A DNA stretch of 13,351 nt, taken from Verrucomicrobiia bacterium (GTDB taxonomy: Bacteria; Verrucomicrobiota; Verrucomicrobiia; Limisphaerales; Palsa-1400). The notes beneath the pieces were generated by a model. That model had not been told where the DNA came from. It worked only from the letters and a program-made list of their open reading frames with translations, and ran no database searches. Position 1 is the first letter of the stretch. Each line of letters begins with the position of its first letter. A program made the translations under genes and the position numbers. Below are positions 7,745 through 13,351 of this stretch, piece after piece. The stretch is from contig JAICXV010000005.1 of the NCBI GenBank assembly GCA_025934545.1, forward strand, positions 1-13,351, written 5' to 3'.

Positions 7745-9214
7745 TCATTCAAACGTAATCTTCCCGCCCACTCCTCGCGTCACCCCCGGCGTCACTTTCT
7801 TCCCTTCGTACGGCATCTTCGACGTCCGTTGCACAAACGACGTATTCCGCACGACCAAATTTCCATTTGAAACCGAGAACAACGAAGCGGGAAAATTTCT
7901 CCCGGGCAGTTTGTAAAAAACGCAATTCGCAATCTCCATCCCATCAACGTGATTGAGTGTTACCGTTGATTTGCCCGGCCCAAAGTTTCCGCCAATTCGT
8001 GAATTCGCCAGCGAGACCCTCGCGCCCGAAAACGTCTCACCGGCAAACGGCTGACAATTTGCGTTGAGCAACAAACAACCTTCCGCGTGCAACTCATCGA
8101 TCGTCAACACCGGAAAGCCGCTGCCGATGAGCGCAATCGCCCAGTTGCTCTTGTAATAATTCATGCTGCACGATTGCAGCTTCACATCGCCGCCGCTCAT
8201 CGTAATCGCGGGCCCGCAATCGCCCGCGCTCTGCAGTTGCAAAACAAACCCTTCGCCGAATTGGCATCGAATGAACGCCGTCGCATCTGGACTGCGCAAT
8301 TTAATTCCTTGATAGCAGTCGAAGATGCAACCCTCGTACATCGAATAATCCGAATACCCGCGCGTATCGAACCCAATCCAGAGATGCGTGAAAATGGTGT
8401 CGCGAATCCGCCCGTGCCGCGACTCACCCATGATACCGACTGGCTTCACCTTCACGACCTCCTCCGGTTTGAGCGTCGACATGAATCGGATACGTTCCGT
8501 CGAAAAATATTTCGGGTTCGCGTGATGAGCGTCATCCAACTTAAACGTATCCGTCGCCGCATCGTAGGAGCCGGCGATGACACACATCGGCCCGCTCGTA
8601 TTCTTGATGAAGGCCGTTCCATCTCCCAAATAAGTATTCACGCTGCCCATCCCCGACCCGATCAACATCGGCGCAGTCTGAATCCCGAAATGACCTTTAC
8701 CCACCACCGGATTGATTGTCACCGTCCCGTCGATCAAATAGCGACCTTCCAAAAAGTGGTACGTCTGATAACTCCCTCTCAGCACATCGTAAGTCGCATC
8801 AAACATCCGTTGCAGCGCCTCGGTATTGTCAGTCTTCCCATCGCCCACCGCGCCCCACCACTCGGGATAAATCCGCTCCACATTCGCAAACACAACTTTC
8901 CCCACGGCTTCATGCGACCCGCGCCTTGCAAACACCCCAGTCGTCGGTGCGGAAAAAGGCGAAGCAATCTTCAATGTCGCGTTTGTCGCGATCGTCAACA
9001 ACCCACCCGGCTCAACCACGACGCGACCATTGGTGACAATGAGCGTCGTGTCATTCGTGATCGCCACCACATTGTCGATGACCAGCGTCTGCCCCGAAGC
9101 CGCCGACGCTGCTTGTTCCAACGACGTCGAAGCACTCGTATAAACTCGTTTCTCTCCCACCGCATTTGCGGCCAAACACACAGCCAGCAAAAACCCAATG
9201 AAAAGCCTATGCAT
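7745..9214 (-). CDS. Secreted right-handed beta-helix protein, pectate-lyase-3-like
   Basis: A 489-residue exported protein. Residues 1-20 are a signal peptide (LFIGFLLAVCLAANAVG). Residues 24-95 are beta-rich with a short repeat feel (LIVTNGRVVVEPGGLLTI). Residues 117-134 read PEWWGAVGDGKTDNTEAL, the hallmark of the pectate-lyase-superfamily (Pectate_lyase_3) N-terminal region also found in phage tailspikes and GH28-related enzymes. The rest forms beta-helix-like turns (GCIFDCYQGIKL, VSLANSRIGG, MEIANCVFYKL, LVVRNTSFVQ). No catalytic residues can be assigned confidently, so it could be a polysaccharide lyase or hydrolase, or only a binding scaffold. ATG 9214 is the natural start before the signal peptide. 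Its 5' end faces a lipoprotein gene across 121 bases. Confidence 0.82.
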   Translation of the reverse strand: MHRLFIGFLLAVCLAANAVGEKRVYTSASTSLEQAASAASGQTLVIDNVVAITNDTTLIVTNGRVVVEPGGLLTIATNATLKIASPFSAPTTGVFARRGSHEAVGKVVFANVERIYPEWWGAVGDGKTDNTEALQRMFDATYDVLRGSYQTYHFLEGRYLIDGTVTINPVVGKGHFGIQTAPMLIGSGMGSVNTYLGDGTAFIKNTSGPMCVIAGSYDAATDTFKLDDAHHANPKYFSTERIRFMSTLKPEEVVKVKPVGIMGESRHGRIRDTIFTHLWIGFDTRGYSDYSMYEGCIFDCYQGIKLRSPDATAFIRCQFGEGFVLQLQSAGDCGPAITMSGGDVKLQSCSMNYYKSNWAIALIGSGFPVLTIDELHAEGCLLLNANCQPFAGETFSGARVSLANSRIGGNFGPGKSTVTLNHVDGMEIANCVFYKLPGRNFPASLFSVSNGNLVVRNTSFVQRTSKMPYEGKKVTPGVTRGVGGKITFE

Positions 9215-9335
9215 GGCGAGAGCCTTTATCGCCGTTCAACCTGAGGCAAGGAAATTGGCGGCTGTCGATAAAACTGCGACCTCGTCCACATTTTATATGG
9301 CAGACTTTTGCTGCGTATTTGATAGACTGCGAACC

Positions 9336-9545
9336 ATGAAACTGCGGCAGGCTGTTTTGGTATTGGCTATGGCGGCGGTTTTGGGCACGACCGGCTGCCA
9401 AACATTTTCGATGACCGACGAGCAATTCGAACGTCAGCAACACGGCCAACCTACCGATCCGGAAGTCGGCGTTGTCGTCGGTGCGGCCGGGAGCGTTGGA
9501 TATTTGGGAGCGATGATCGGTGCGGCAGTGACCGGGAAGCATTAA
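9336..9545 (+). CDS. Small glycine-rich lipoprotein
   Basis: A 69-residue protein starting at ATG 9336: charged MKLRQ, a hydrophobic stretch, then the lipobox LGTTGC with acylated Cys21. The mature part is a short polar linker (about 22-44) followed by VGVVVGAAGSVGYLGAMIGAAVTG (45-67, written in parts: VGVVVGAAG, SVGYLGAM, IGAAVTG), with glycines at spacings like a glycine-zipper membrane segment. Such small lipoproteins sit in the outer or inner membrane; the function is unknown. The frame is open further upstream (to 9198), but only the ATG at 9336 places a signal peptide at the N-terminus. A -10-like TAGACT (9323-9328) ends 7 bases before it. Confidence 0.8.
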   Translation: MKLRQAVLVLAMAAVLGTTGCQTFSMTDEQFERQQHGQPTDPEVGVVVGAAGSVGYLGAMIGAAVTGKH

Positions 9546-9726
9546 CGCACCCCACCCACCCCGTATGGGGCCCGTCCCGTCGTCCCAAGGCCTGTAAACA
9601 TTGATGTTTTTGCACTTTTGACCCGTCCCATGGGACGGGTAACAGGCGGTAACAAGTGTCCCAAGATAGTCGATAGTTCTTCGCAAAGCACTAACGACGC
9701 CGAGTTTTCCAAGTCAGAAAATAGGA
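9546..9726. repeat. Gene-free spacer with a 20-base palindrome and short repeats
   Basis: ACCCGTCCCATGGGACGGGT at 9621-9640 is a perfect palindrome with 10-base arms and no loop. Its core CCCGTCCC also occurs at 9571-9578, next to the small inverted repeat CCCC-GTAT-GGGG (9561-9572 region). AAACAT-TG-ATGTTT (9596-9609), followed by two more T, is a weak terminator-like hairpin for the lipoprotein gene. GGTAACA is repeated directly at 9638-9644 and 9648-9654. Open frames across it lack any recognisable protein. It could be an interspersed repeat or a regulatory site. Confidence 0.6.
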
Positions 9727-10083
9727 TCAGATTTTCGATTGTAACAAATTCGCCGTGGGGGGTACGGTTTGATTCGCCGCTTGAGGGGGGCGTCTCCATT
9801 TATCCCAAAGCACGAGCAAACCGGCGGTAATCAACGAAACGGGCACGAGGAAGATGAACGCCATATATAGCAGCAAATGAATCAGGCCCAGTGTCGCCGC
9901 CGTCTGCCAGGTCACATTGAGATTCGCCGACGTGCCGCTAAGAAATGTGGTGTATTCGCGCAGGCCCGCGAGTTCAGAAACGCAGTAGCACGCCGCGATG
10001 ATCACGGCTCGCGCGACAAAAGCGGTTGGCGAAAACGCGTCTGCCTTCCAGACGTGGCGCAAAAAATTGAAAATGGTTTTCAC
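9727..10083 (-). CDS. Small two-TM membrane protein, coupled to upstream gene
   Basis: A 118-residue protein from GTG 10083, whose GTGA overlaps the TGA stop of the preceding gene by 4 bases. An AAGGA ribosome site lies a few bases before it, which is why I prefer this start to the TTG at 10101. Two hydrophobic segments are visible: about 25-45 (FVARAVIIAACYCVSELAG) and about 69-97 (LGLIHLLLYMAFIFLVPVSL and onward), with a polar loop between and a Pro/Gln-rich tail. I do not recognise a family. The overlap implies translation in step with the upstream protein, so the two probably act together at the inner membrane. Confidence 0.72.
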   Translation of the reverse strand: MKTIFNFLRHVWKADAFSPTAFVARAVIIAACYCVSELAGLREYTTFLSGTSANLNVTWQTAATLGLIHLLLYMAFIFLVPVSLITAGLLVLWDKWRRPPQAANQTVPPTANLLQSKI

Positions 10084-11267
10084 TTCGTGGTCCTTTCCCA
10101 AAGTGGGCCGAGCACGCTGGCGTAAAGGAGGGCGGCATCTCCAACCTGGTTACTGGCGCAGTATTTCAACTGCCCATTCTTGCGCGACGGAAAAGCGGCC
10201 ATATCGAGAGTCGTGGTGAGGCTCTGGAAAAAGTCCCAGTCGTGAAAGCTTGAGGCCGCAATGAACGCCATGCCGCTGGAACCGGCGCTCGCCTCGAGCA
10301 CAGGAACGACCATGCCGGAATCAATATCACGCTGTCCTTTCCATGATTTAGGCCACTCGGCGCCGTAGCCGAATCCCAGGATAGTTCGGCCAAGCTCTTT
10401 GCGAGCGCGTTGGTATTGGTCTTGTGCGAACTGTTCATCCACGACCTGTAAACAATGTACGACCATCCAAATGGAGGAACCCTCGGGGCCGTCGAGATGG
10501 GCGCCGTCGGTGTCGAAACTGGAAACGAGCAGGCCGGTTTGTTTGTCGACGAGCTTCTGCTTTGCGATCTCGATCCATTGCTTGCACAAAGCGGAATGGT
10601 CGGTCCCATCGAGGCGGTCGGCGACTTTGAATGCCGCGAGCGCGACAGCGTGATCGAAGGTCCAGCATTCGTCCGGATAGCTTTCGGCGGCCATGATGGG
10701 ATTGGCACGCCATCGTTCCTCAATCACCTTCAACCATTTCGTCATGGGCACCTTGTAATGCGGCTCTTCCTCGAGCATGCGCCGGGCACCCATCATTAGC
10801 GCAATCTCACCATCAATGAAGAGGCTGCTCGCGGGTTGCACTCGATAAGGCCGGTCTTTGGCATACGGCATCAAAAACGTGTAGATTCCGTCTTGCCGCT
10901 CGATCTTGATCGTCTCCTTGATGATCTGGTCCATCACCTGCAGATATTGCGCTTTTAACTGAGGCTCGCGCAGACCCATGTTTGCCAGCGACCAAACCAG
11001 GAAACTGCGGCCCATAAAATCCCATTCCGCATTGCTATGGCGCATCTTGTTAAGTTCCAACTTGCGCAGCGTAGGGTCCGTCCAAAGCTGCAGATGCCGC
11101 GCCGCCAACTCGTGCGCTTTGGGCGAAACCCCATTTTCGTTGCGAAAATCTGTTACAGGTTTGCGAAAGAAAAAGTGCAGGCACGGCAACCAAATCGCTA
11201 CCGCCAGCAAGAACGCCACCGCGCCGACGCCCGCATTGCGCAGGCGTAGCTTAAGTTTAGGGTTCAT
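10080..11267 (-). CDS. Membrane-anchored alpha-helical (alpha/alpha-barrel-like) protein, uncharacterised
   Basis: A 395-residue protein from ATG 11267, which has the best ribosome site in the window (GGAGGAA, six bases before ATG); longer frames reaching 11354 ignore it. Residues 12-34 form one membrane anchor. The remainder is helical with repeated Trp/Asp-containing turns: SNAEWDFMGRSFLVWSLAN (79-97), SYPDECWTFDHAVALAAF (196-213), DGPEGSSIWMVVHCLQ (259-274), GFGYGAEWP (298-306) and DIDSGMVVPVLEASAGS (314-330). The pattern suits an (alpha/alpha)6 toroid, as in glycan-acting enzymes and in linalool dehydratase/isomerase-like proteins; I recall the DxDSG region from uncharacterised proteins in related bacteria. 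Conserved acids (Asp199, Asp205, Asp314, Asp316) and Cys201 are candidates for an active site. It is first in a two-gene operon with the small membrane protein. Confidence 0.75.
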   Translation of the reverse strand: MNPKLKLRLRNAGVGAVAFLLAVAIWLPCLHFFFRKPVTDFRNENGVSPKAHELAARHLQLWTDPTLRKLELNKMRHSNAEWDFMGRSFLVWSLANMGLREPQLKAQYLQVMDQIIKETIKIERQDGIYTFLMPYAKDRPYRVQPASSLFIDGEIALMMGARRMLEEEPHYKVPMTKWLKVIEERWRANPIMAAESYPDECWTFDHAVALAAFKVADRLDGTDHSALCKQWIEIAKQKLVDKQTGLLVSSFDTDGAHLDGPEGSSIWMVVHCLQVVDEQFAQDQYQRARKELGRTILGFGYGAEWPKSWKGQRDIDSGMVVPVLEASAGSSGMAFIAASSFHDWDFFQSLTTTLDMAAFPSRKNGQLKYCASNQVGDAALLYASVLGPLWERTTK

Positions 11268-11273
11268 AAATTC

Positions 11274-11280
11274 TTCCTCC
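11274..11280 (-). promoter_or_regulatory. Strong Shine-Dalgarno site GGAGGAA
   Basis: On the minus strand GGAGGAA (11280-11274) is followed by GAATTT and then ATG at 11267. It fixes the start of the alpha-helical membrane-anchored protein and contrasts with most genes here, which have no such site. Confidence 0.85.
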
Positions 11281-11377
11281 GATGTTGCCACCTGGGGCAC
11301 AGACGGCGACGGGTGTTTGGGGCAGGCGAATCCTTGTTCGGCCACACTCTGCATTTATCTTCACCGCCATAACCACT

Positions 11378-11396
11378 CACTTTGTAGTACAAAGTG
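11378..11396. promoter_or_regulatory. Near-perfect 19-base palindrome, operator-like
   Basis: CACTTTGTA-G-TACAAAGTG has perfect 9-base arms around one central base. It lies in the 244-base spacer between divergent genes, 111 bases upstream of ATG 11267 and 115 bases upstream of ATG 11512. The size and symmetry fit the site of a dimeric helix-turn-helix repressor. On the plus strand TTTGTA (11381-11386) and TATGTT (11403-11408), 16 bases apart, would put it over a weak promoter. No regulator gene is in the window. Confidence 0.55.
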
Positions 11397-11511
11397 TATG
11401 ACTATGTTTTCCGCCAAATCGTTCAAACTGTCAATTCCTATTCGTTGTTCTTGCTAAAGTTAGATGGAATTGACCTGCTAAATTTTCACTTTCGTTGCAA
11501 CATCCGAGCGG

Positions 11512-12423
11512 ATGGTTTGGAAAGCCCGTTTGCGAAAGCTGACCGGACGCGAGGTTCGGTTTTTGTGCATGCTCGGAGTCGTGCTCGCCGTGGCCGCGTG
11601 GAAGTTTCTGCCGCGGCCATGGAAACCGACCATCGCAGTTGCCACCGCGCATTATCAGATAACGTCGACCGCAAATTCGAATTCAGTTGCGGAGATCGGC
11701 GCGGTGATTGAGTTGCTCTATTCGGCCTATTCCAACAAATTCGCGAGCGTCGCAACCTATACGCCAAATCATTCGCTGTTGCGCCTGCGTCTTTACAAAA
11801 GTCGGGATGAATTTCGAAGAGTAAATCCGGGTATGGGTTGGGCGGAGGCATTTTATTCACGCGGACTTTGTCATGCCTATTATTCGGACAAAGAAATTAA
11901 TCCGTATCACTGGATGTTGCACGAAGGCGTGCGCCAATTGAATCGGGAAGTCGCGCATTTGGATTTGCAAAAGTGGCTGGATGAAGGGTTGGCGGAATAT
12001 TTTGCATGCAGCCGGATGCGGAGCAATCAACTCGCGGTCGGAACGGTTGATTTGAATACGTATCCTGTTTGGTGGCTCGATGAGATTGCAAAGACACCGA
12101 ATTTGCAAACCAACCTGGCCAACGGAACTGTGATTCCATTGCGCGCGATCATTACCGGTAAAGGCGGGCCGAACATCGATAAGGAATTCAATCTGTATTA
12201 CCTGCATTGGTGGACTCTGACGCATTTTGTATTTGAGCATCCGGTTTATAGCAAACACGCCGTGGCACTGTTCGAACGCGGTGGAGATTTGAAGGCGTTC
12301 GAGGAACTGATTGGTCCCGTGGAAAAGATTCAGGCCGAATGGCATGAACACGTTTGCCGCCTGAAGTCAGCCGTCAACGGCAACGATCGCCAGTTTTTAA
12401 AGACCGGTAGGCTCTCTAAGTAG
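11512..12423 (+). CDS. Membrane-anchored MA-like metallopeptidase homologue with altered HExxH (HEGVR)
   Basis: A 303-residue protein with one N-terminal anchor (about 14-33) and the bulk outside the cytoplasm. Residues 136-163 read LHEGVRQLN then WLDEGLAEYF, the layout of peptidase-MA-like/DUF1570-type gluzincins: zinc-binding HExxH followed about 20 residues later by WLxEGxAE, where Glu158 would be the third ligand. Here His137 and Glu138 are kept but the second His is Arg141 (CGC at 11932-11934; CAC would restore His with one base). The protein may therefore be inactive or bind metal differently. A tryptophan-rich stretch (YYLHWWTLTHF, 229-239) follows, as often in this family. It is divergent from the membrane pair and shares with it the 19-base palindrome. 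Family assignment is by motif only. Confidence 0.72.
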   Translation: MVWKARLRKLTGREVRFLCMLGVVLAVAAWKFLPRPWKPTIAVATAHYQITSTANSNSVAEIGAVIELLYSAYSNKFASVATYTPNHSLLRLRLYKSRDEFRRVNPGMGWAEAFYSRGLCHAYYSDKEINPYHWMLHEGVRQLNREVAHLDLQKWLDEGLAEYFACSRMRSNQLAVGTVDLNTYPVWWLDEIAKTPNLQTNLANGTVIPLRAIITGKGGPNIDKEFNLYYLHWWTLTHFVFEHPVYSKHAVALFERGGDLKAFEELIGPVEKIQAEWHEHVCRLKSAVNGNDRQFLKTGRLSK

Positions 12424-12437
12424 GGTAAATTGAGATT

Positions 12438-12467
12438 ATCTGTGTGAGTCTGTGTCCATCCGTGGGT
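12438..12467. repeat. Three degenerate 10-base units of the ATCTGTGTNN type
   Basis: ATCTGTGTGA (12438-12447), GTCTGTGTCC (12448-12457) and ATCCGTGGGT (12458-12467) follow one another directly. From memory, similar 'ATCTGTGT..ATCTGTGG' strings lie between genes in many environmental bacterial genomes. Their role is unknown. Confidence 0.5.
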
Positions 12468-12501
12468 TGACATTTTGCCTAAAATCAATCTCCTTCCCTG
12501 C

Positions 12502-12529
12502 TTGACAAGTAGTTGCTTCCTGGCATGAT
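12502..12529 (+). promoter_or_regulatory. Candidate sigma-70 promoter without an obvious gene
   Basis: A perfect TTGACA (12502-12507) is followed after 16 bases by CATGAT (12524-12529, four of six consensus bases). Transcription would start near 12536, at the foot of the hairpin GTCCGCA(12537-12543)...TGCGGAC(12555-12561). No long plus-strand frame follows. Confidence 0.35.
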
Positions 12530-12645
12530 ATGCAGTGTCCGCAGCCGCGGCTTGTGCGGACCGCGGGGGGATCACGGCTGTTGCTCTTTGAAGGTACCCC
12601 AATGACACGGCATTGGCGGGCTGTTAAGTTCCGTCTGTGCGTTTA

Positions 12646-12703
12646 TGGGCGAATTCCGATTAAAATCCGCCCAAAATGGGCAATCTAATTCGCCCACATG
12701 GGC
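12646..12703. repeat. Nested inverted repeats
   Basis: TGGGCGAATT (12646-12655) pairs exactly with AATTCGCCCA (12687-12696). Between them GCCCA-AAA-TGGGC (12669-12681) forms an inner stem, and GCCCA-CA-TGGGC (12692-12703) forms a competing stem that shares bases with the outer right arm. The motif TGGGC/GCCCA therefore occurs five times in 58 bases, allowing two alternative folds. Confidence 0.6.
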
Positions 12704-12783
12704 AAGAAAGGGCAACTAAGGGTGGAAAAGGACAGGAAAGGGCGACTTTGCGGTGAAATTTTTTTCGCGCGAATCGGGCGCGT

Positions 12784-13351
12784 TTAGCGGACTGAATTGA
12801 TTCGCACGCCCGTCTTTTCTTCGTGGTAATCGATCGTGCGATGGGCGAGCAGGGCCCGGCCTTCGAGGTGCCAGTCCATCGCGCGCGTGAACCAAAGACC
12901 GTCCGGTGTCCGACCGCGATCAAGCGTGCAGCTGAATTTGCCGACCGCGCCAACAATGCCGCCAATGACGTTTACCCTTTCGGTGAGGTGCAGATTGGCT
13001 TTGACCAGCGCGGCATCTTCTTCGTCAACCCACAGCCGCCCGGCGGCGATGTTGATGAAGCGATCTTTGAAATTGTTATTGGGCAGCTTTTTGTTGGCCG
13101 GTTTGAAATCCAAAACCAGCGCCGATCGTCCGCCGATGTCTTCGCGTCCGATCAACGTGAACTGAAATCGGCCGACCAGATCTTCGTTCAGCAGAATGTC
13201 GTTTTTGTCGACGCGGTTCGGGTCCTTCGGTTTGGTTTGTGATTGAAGTTTTGGAGACGTAACCGCTGGCGTCGGCTTAGGTTTAGTGACGGCGGTGGTC
13301 GATGCGATCCGGACTTGATTGACGTTTGTCTTTTGCTCGCGCTTGGTCAAT
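12784..13351 (-). CDS. LolA-like / outer-membrane lipoprotein-sorting-type protein, C-terminal part
   Basis: The frame is open from the right edge to TAA 12786-12784 (about 188 codons seen); the true start is outside the window, since the only candidate at the edge is a TTG and the sequence there is mid-protein in character. The first 50 or so visible residues are a Lys/Thr/Pro/Gln-rich linker. Then comes a beta-rich domain: FTLIGREDIGGRSALVLDF, GRLWVDEEDAALVKANLHL, VGAVGKFSCTLDRGRTPDGLWF and ALLAHRTIDYHEEKTG (each a separate strand group). This pattern, with 'grxvLvldFkP' and 'GrlWVDeeda', fits LolA/LolB-like periplasmic proteins common in Acidobacteria and Verrucomicrobiota, which bind lipid or lipoprotein; the specific ligand is unknown. 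Confidence 0.65.
   Translation of the reverse strand, partial: LTKREQKTNVNQVRIASTTAVTKPKPTPAVTSPKLQSQTKPKDPNRVDKNDILLNEDLVGRFQFTLIGREDIGGRSALVLDFKPANKKLPNNNFKDRFINIAAGRLWVDEEDAALVKANLHLTERVNVIGGIVGAVGKFSCTLDRGRTPDGLWFTRAMDWHLEGRALLAHRTIDYHEEKTGVRINSVR

Larger units (their letters stand above)
12424..12783. other. 360-base gene-free stretch: short tandem repeat, promoter-like site, inverted repeats
   Basis: No credible long gene is present. From left to right it holds three degenerate 10-base units (12438-12467), two TTGACA boxes (12467 and 12502), a hairpin (12537-12561), a 28-codon ORF with a modest ribosome site (GAAGG, ATG 12602, stop 12686-12688) that I do not call as a gene, nested inverted repeats (12646-12703), AAAGGGCRAC repeats (12707-12716 and 12737-12746), and a T7 run (12759-12765). 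It lies between two genes that converge on it, so a plus-strand transcript here would serve no visible gene in the window. Confidence 0.6.

Noticed and set aside
8087..9244. 385-codon plus-strand open frame
   Set aside because: Antisense to the beta-helix gene with its signal peptide and GAVGDGKTDNT motif; the antisense product is His/Arg-rich low-sense sequence typical of a shadow frame.
9198..9335. Upstream extension of the lipoprotein gene to 9198
   Set aside because: It would bury the signal peptide and lipobox in mid-protein; ATG 9336 fits a lipoprotein start.
11268..11354. Upstream extension of the alpha-helical anchored protein to 11354
   Set aside because: GGAGGAA six bases before ATG 11267 and the membrane anchor just after it fix the start.
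12330..12608. 92-codon minus-strand frame
   Set aside because: It overlaps the end of the HExxR gene antisense and is built partly from the 10-base repeat; no protein signal.
12602..12688. 28-codon ORF with GAAGG ribosome site
   Set aside because: It runs through inverted-repeat DNA and has no recognisable feature; kept only as part of the small-RNA idea.
12764..12781. Hairpin CGCGC...GCGCG just downstream of the LolA-like gene as an intrinsic terminator
   Set aside because: On the minus strand the stem is followed by an A run, not a T run, so it does not fit the classic form.

Overview
The window looks like chromosomal DNA of a Verrucomicrobiota bacterium, probably of the Pedosphaera/Limisphaerales type. 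I infer this from style and not from a marker gene: large secreted beta-rich proteins built in the way common in that phylum, sparse Shine-Dalgarno sites, and a small zinc-motif gene next to rnc. No rRNA, tRNA, CRISPR array, transposase, integrase or phage gene is visible. The DNA is moderately GC-rich and densely coding.

Left part (1-5132, minus strand): two secreted-protein genes. First in transcription is a 1054-residue multidomain metzincin metalloprotease (5132 to 1968). After a 60-base gap comes a carbohydrate-esterase-like alpha/beta hydrolase (from 1907, running off the left edge), with a catalytic first domain and an apparently degenerate second hydrolase domain. Middle part (5223-7647, plus strand): a D-cysteine desulfhydrase family PLP enzyme, a small two-CxxC protein, and rnc (ribonuclease III). 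rnc converges on a secreted beta-helix, pectate-lyase-3-like protein (9214 to 7745). The 97 bases between them begin with two tandem 23-base hairpin units, the first of which supplies the rnc stop codon.

Right part: a small glycine-rich lipoprotein (9336-9545, plus); a repeat-rich spacer with a perfect 20-base palindrome; a translationally coupled minus-strand pair (membrane-anchored alpha-helical protein, then a two-TM small membrane protein, 11267 to 9727); a divergent membrane-anchored protein resembling MA-like metallopeptidases whose HExxH motif reads HEGVR (11512-12423, plus); a 360-base gene-free stretch with a promoter-like sequence and several inverted repeats; and the 3' end of a LolA-like protein gene (minus, running off the right edge).

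The common theme is export. At least four products carry signal peptides or a lipobox and two more have an N-terminal membrane anchor. The esterase, protease and beta-helix protein suggest a heterotroph acting on polysaccharide and protein. I do not see a defence island or a clearly new multigene system. The most interesting items are the coupled uncharacterised membrane pair with a strong palindrome upstream, the HExxR gene, and the structured non-coding stretches at 9546-9726 and 12424-12783.
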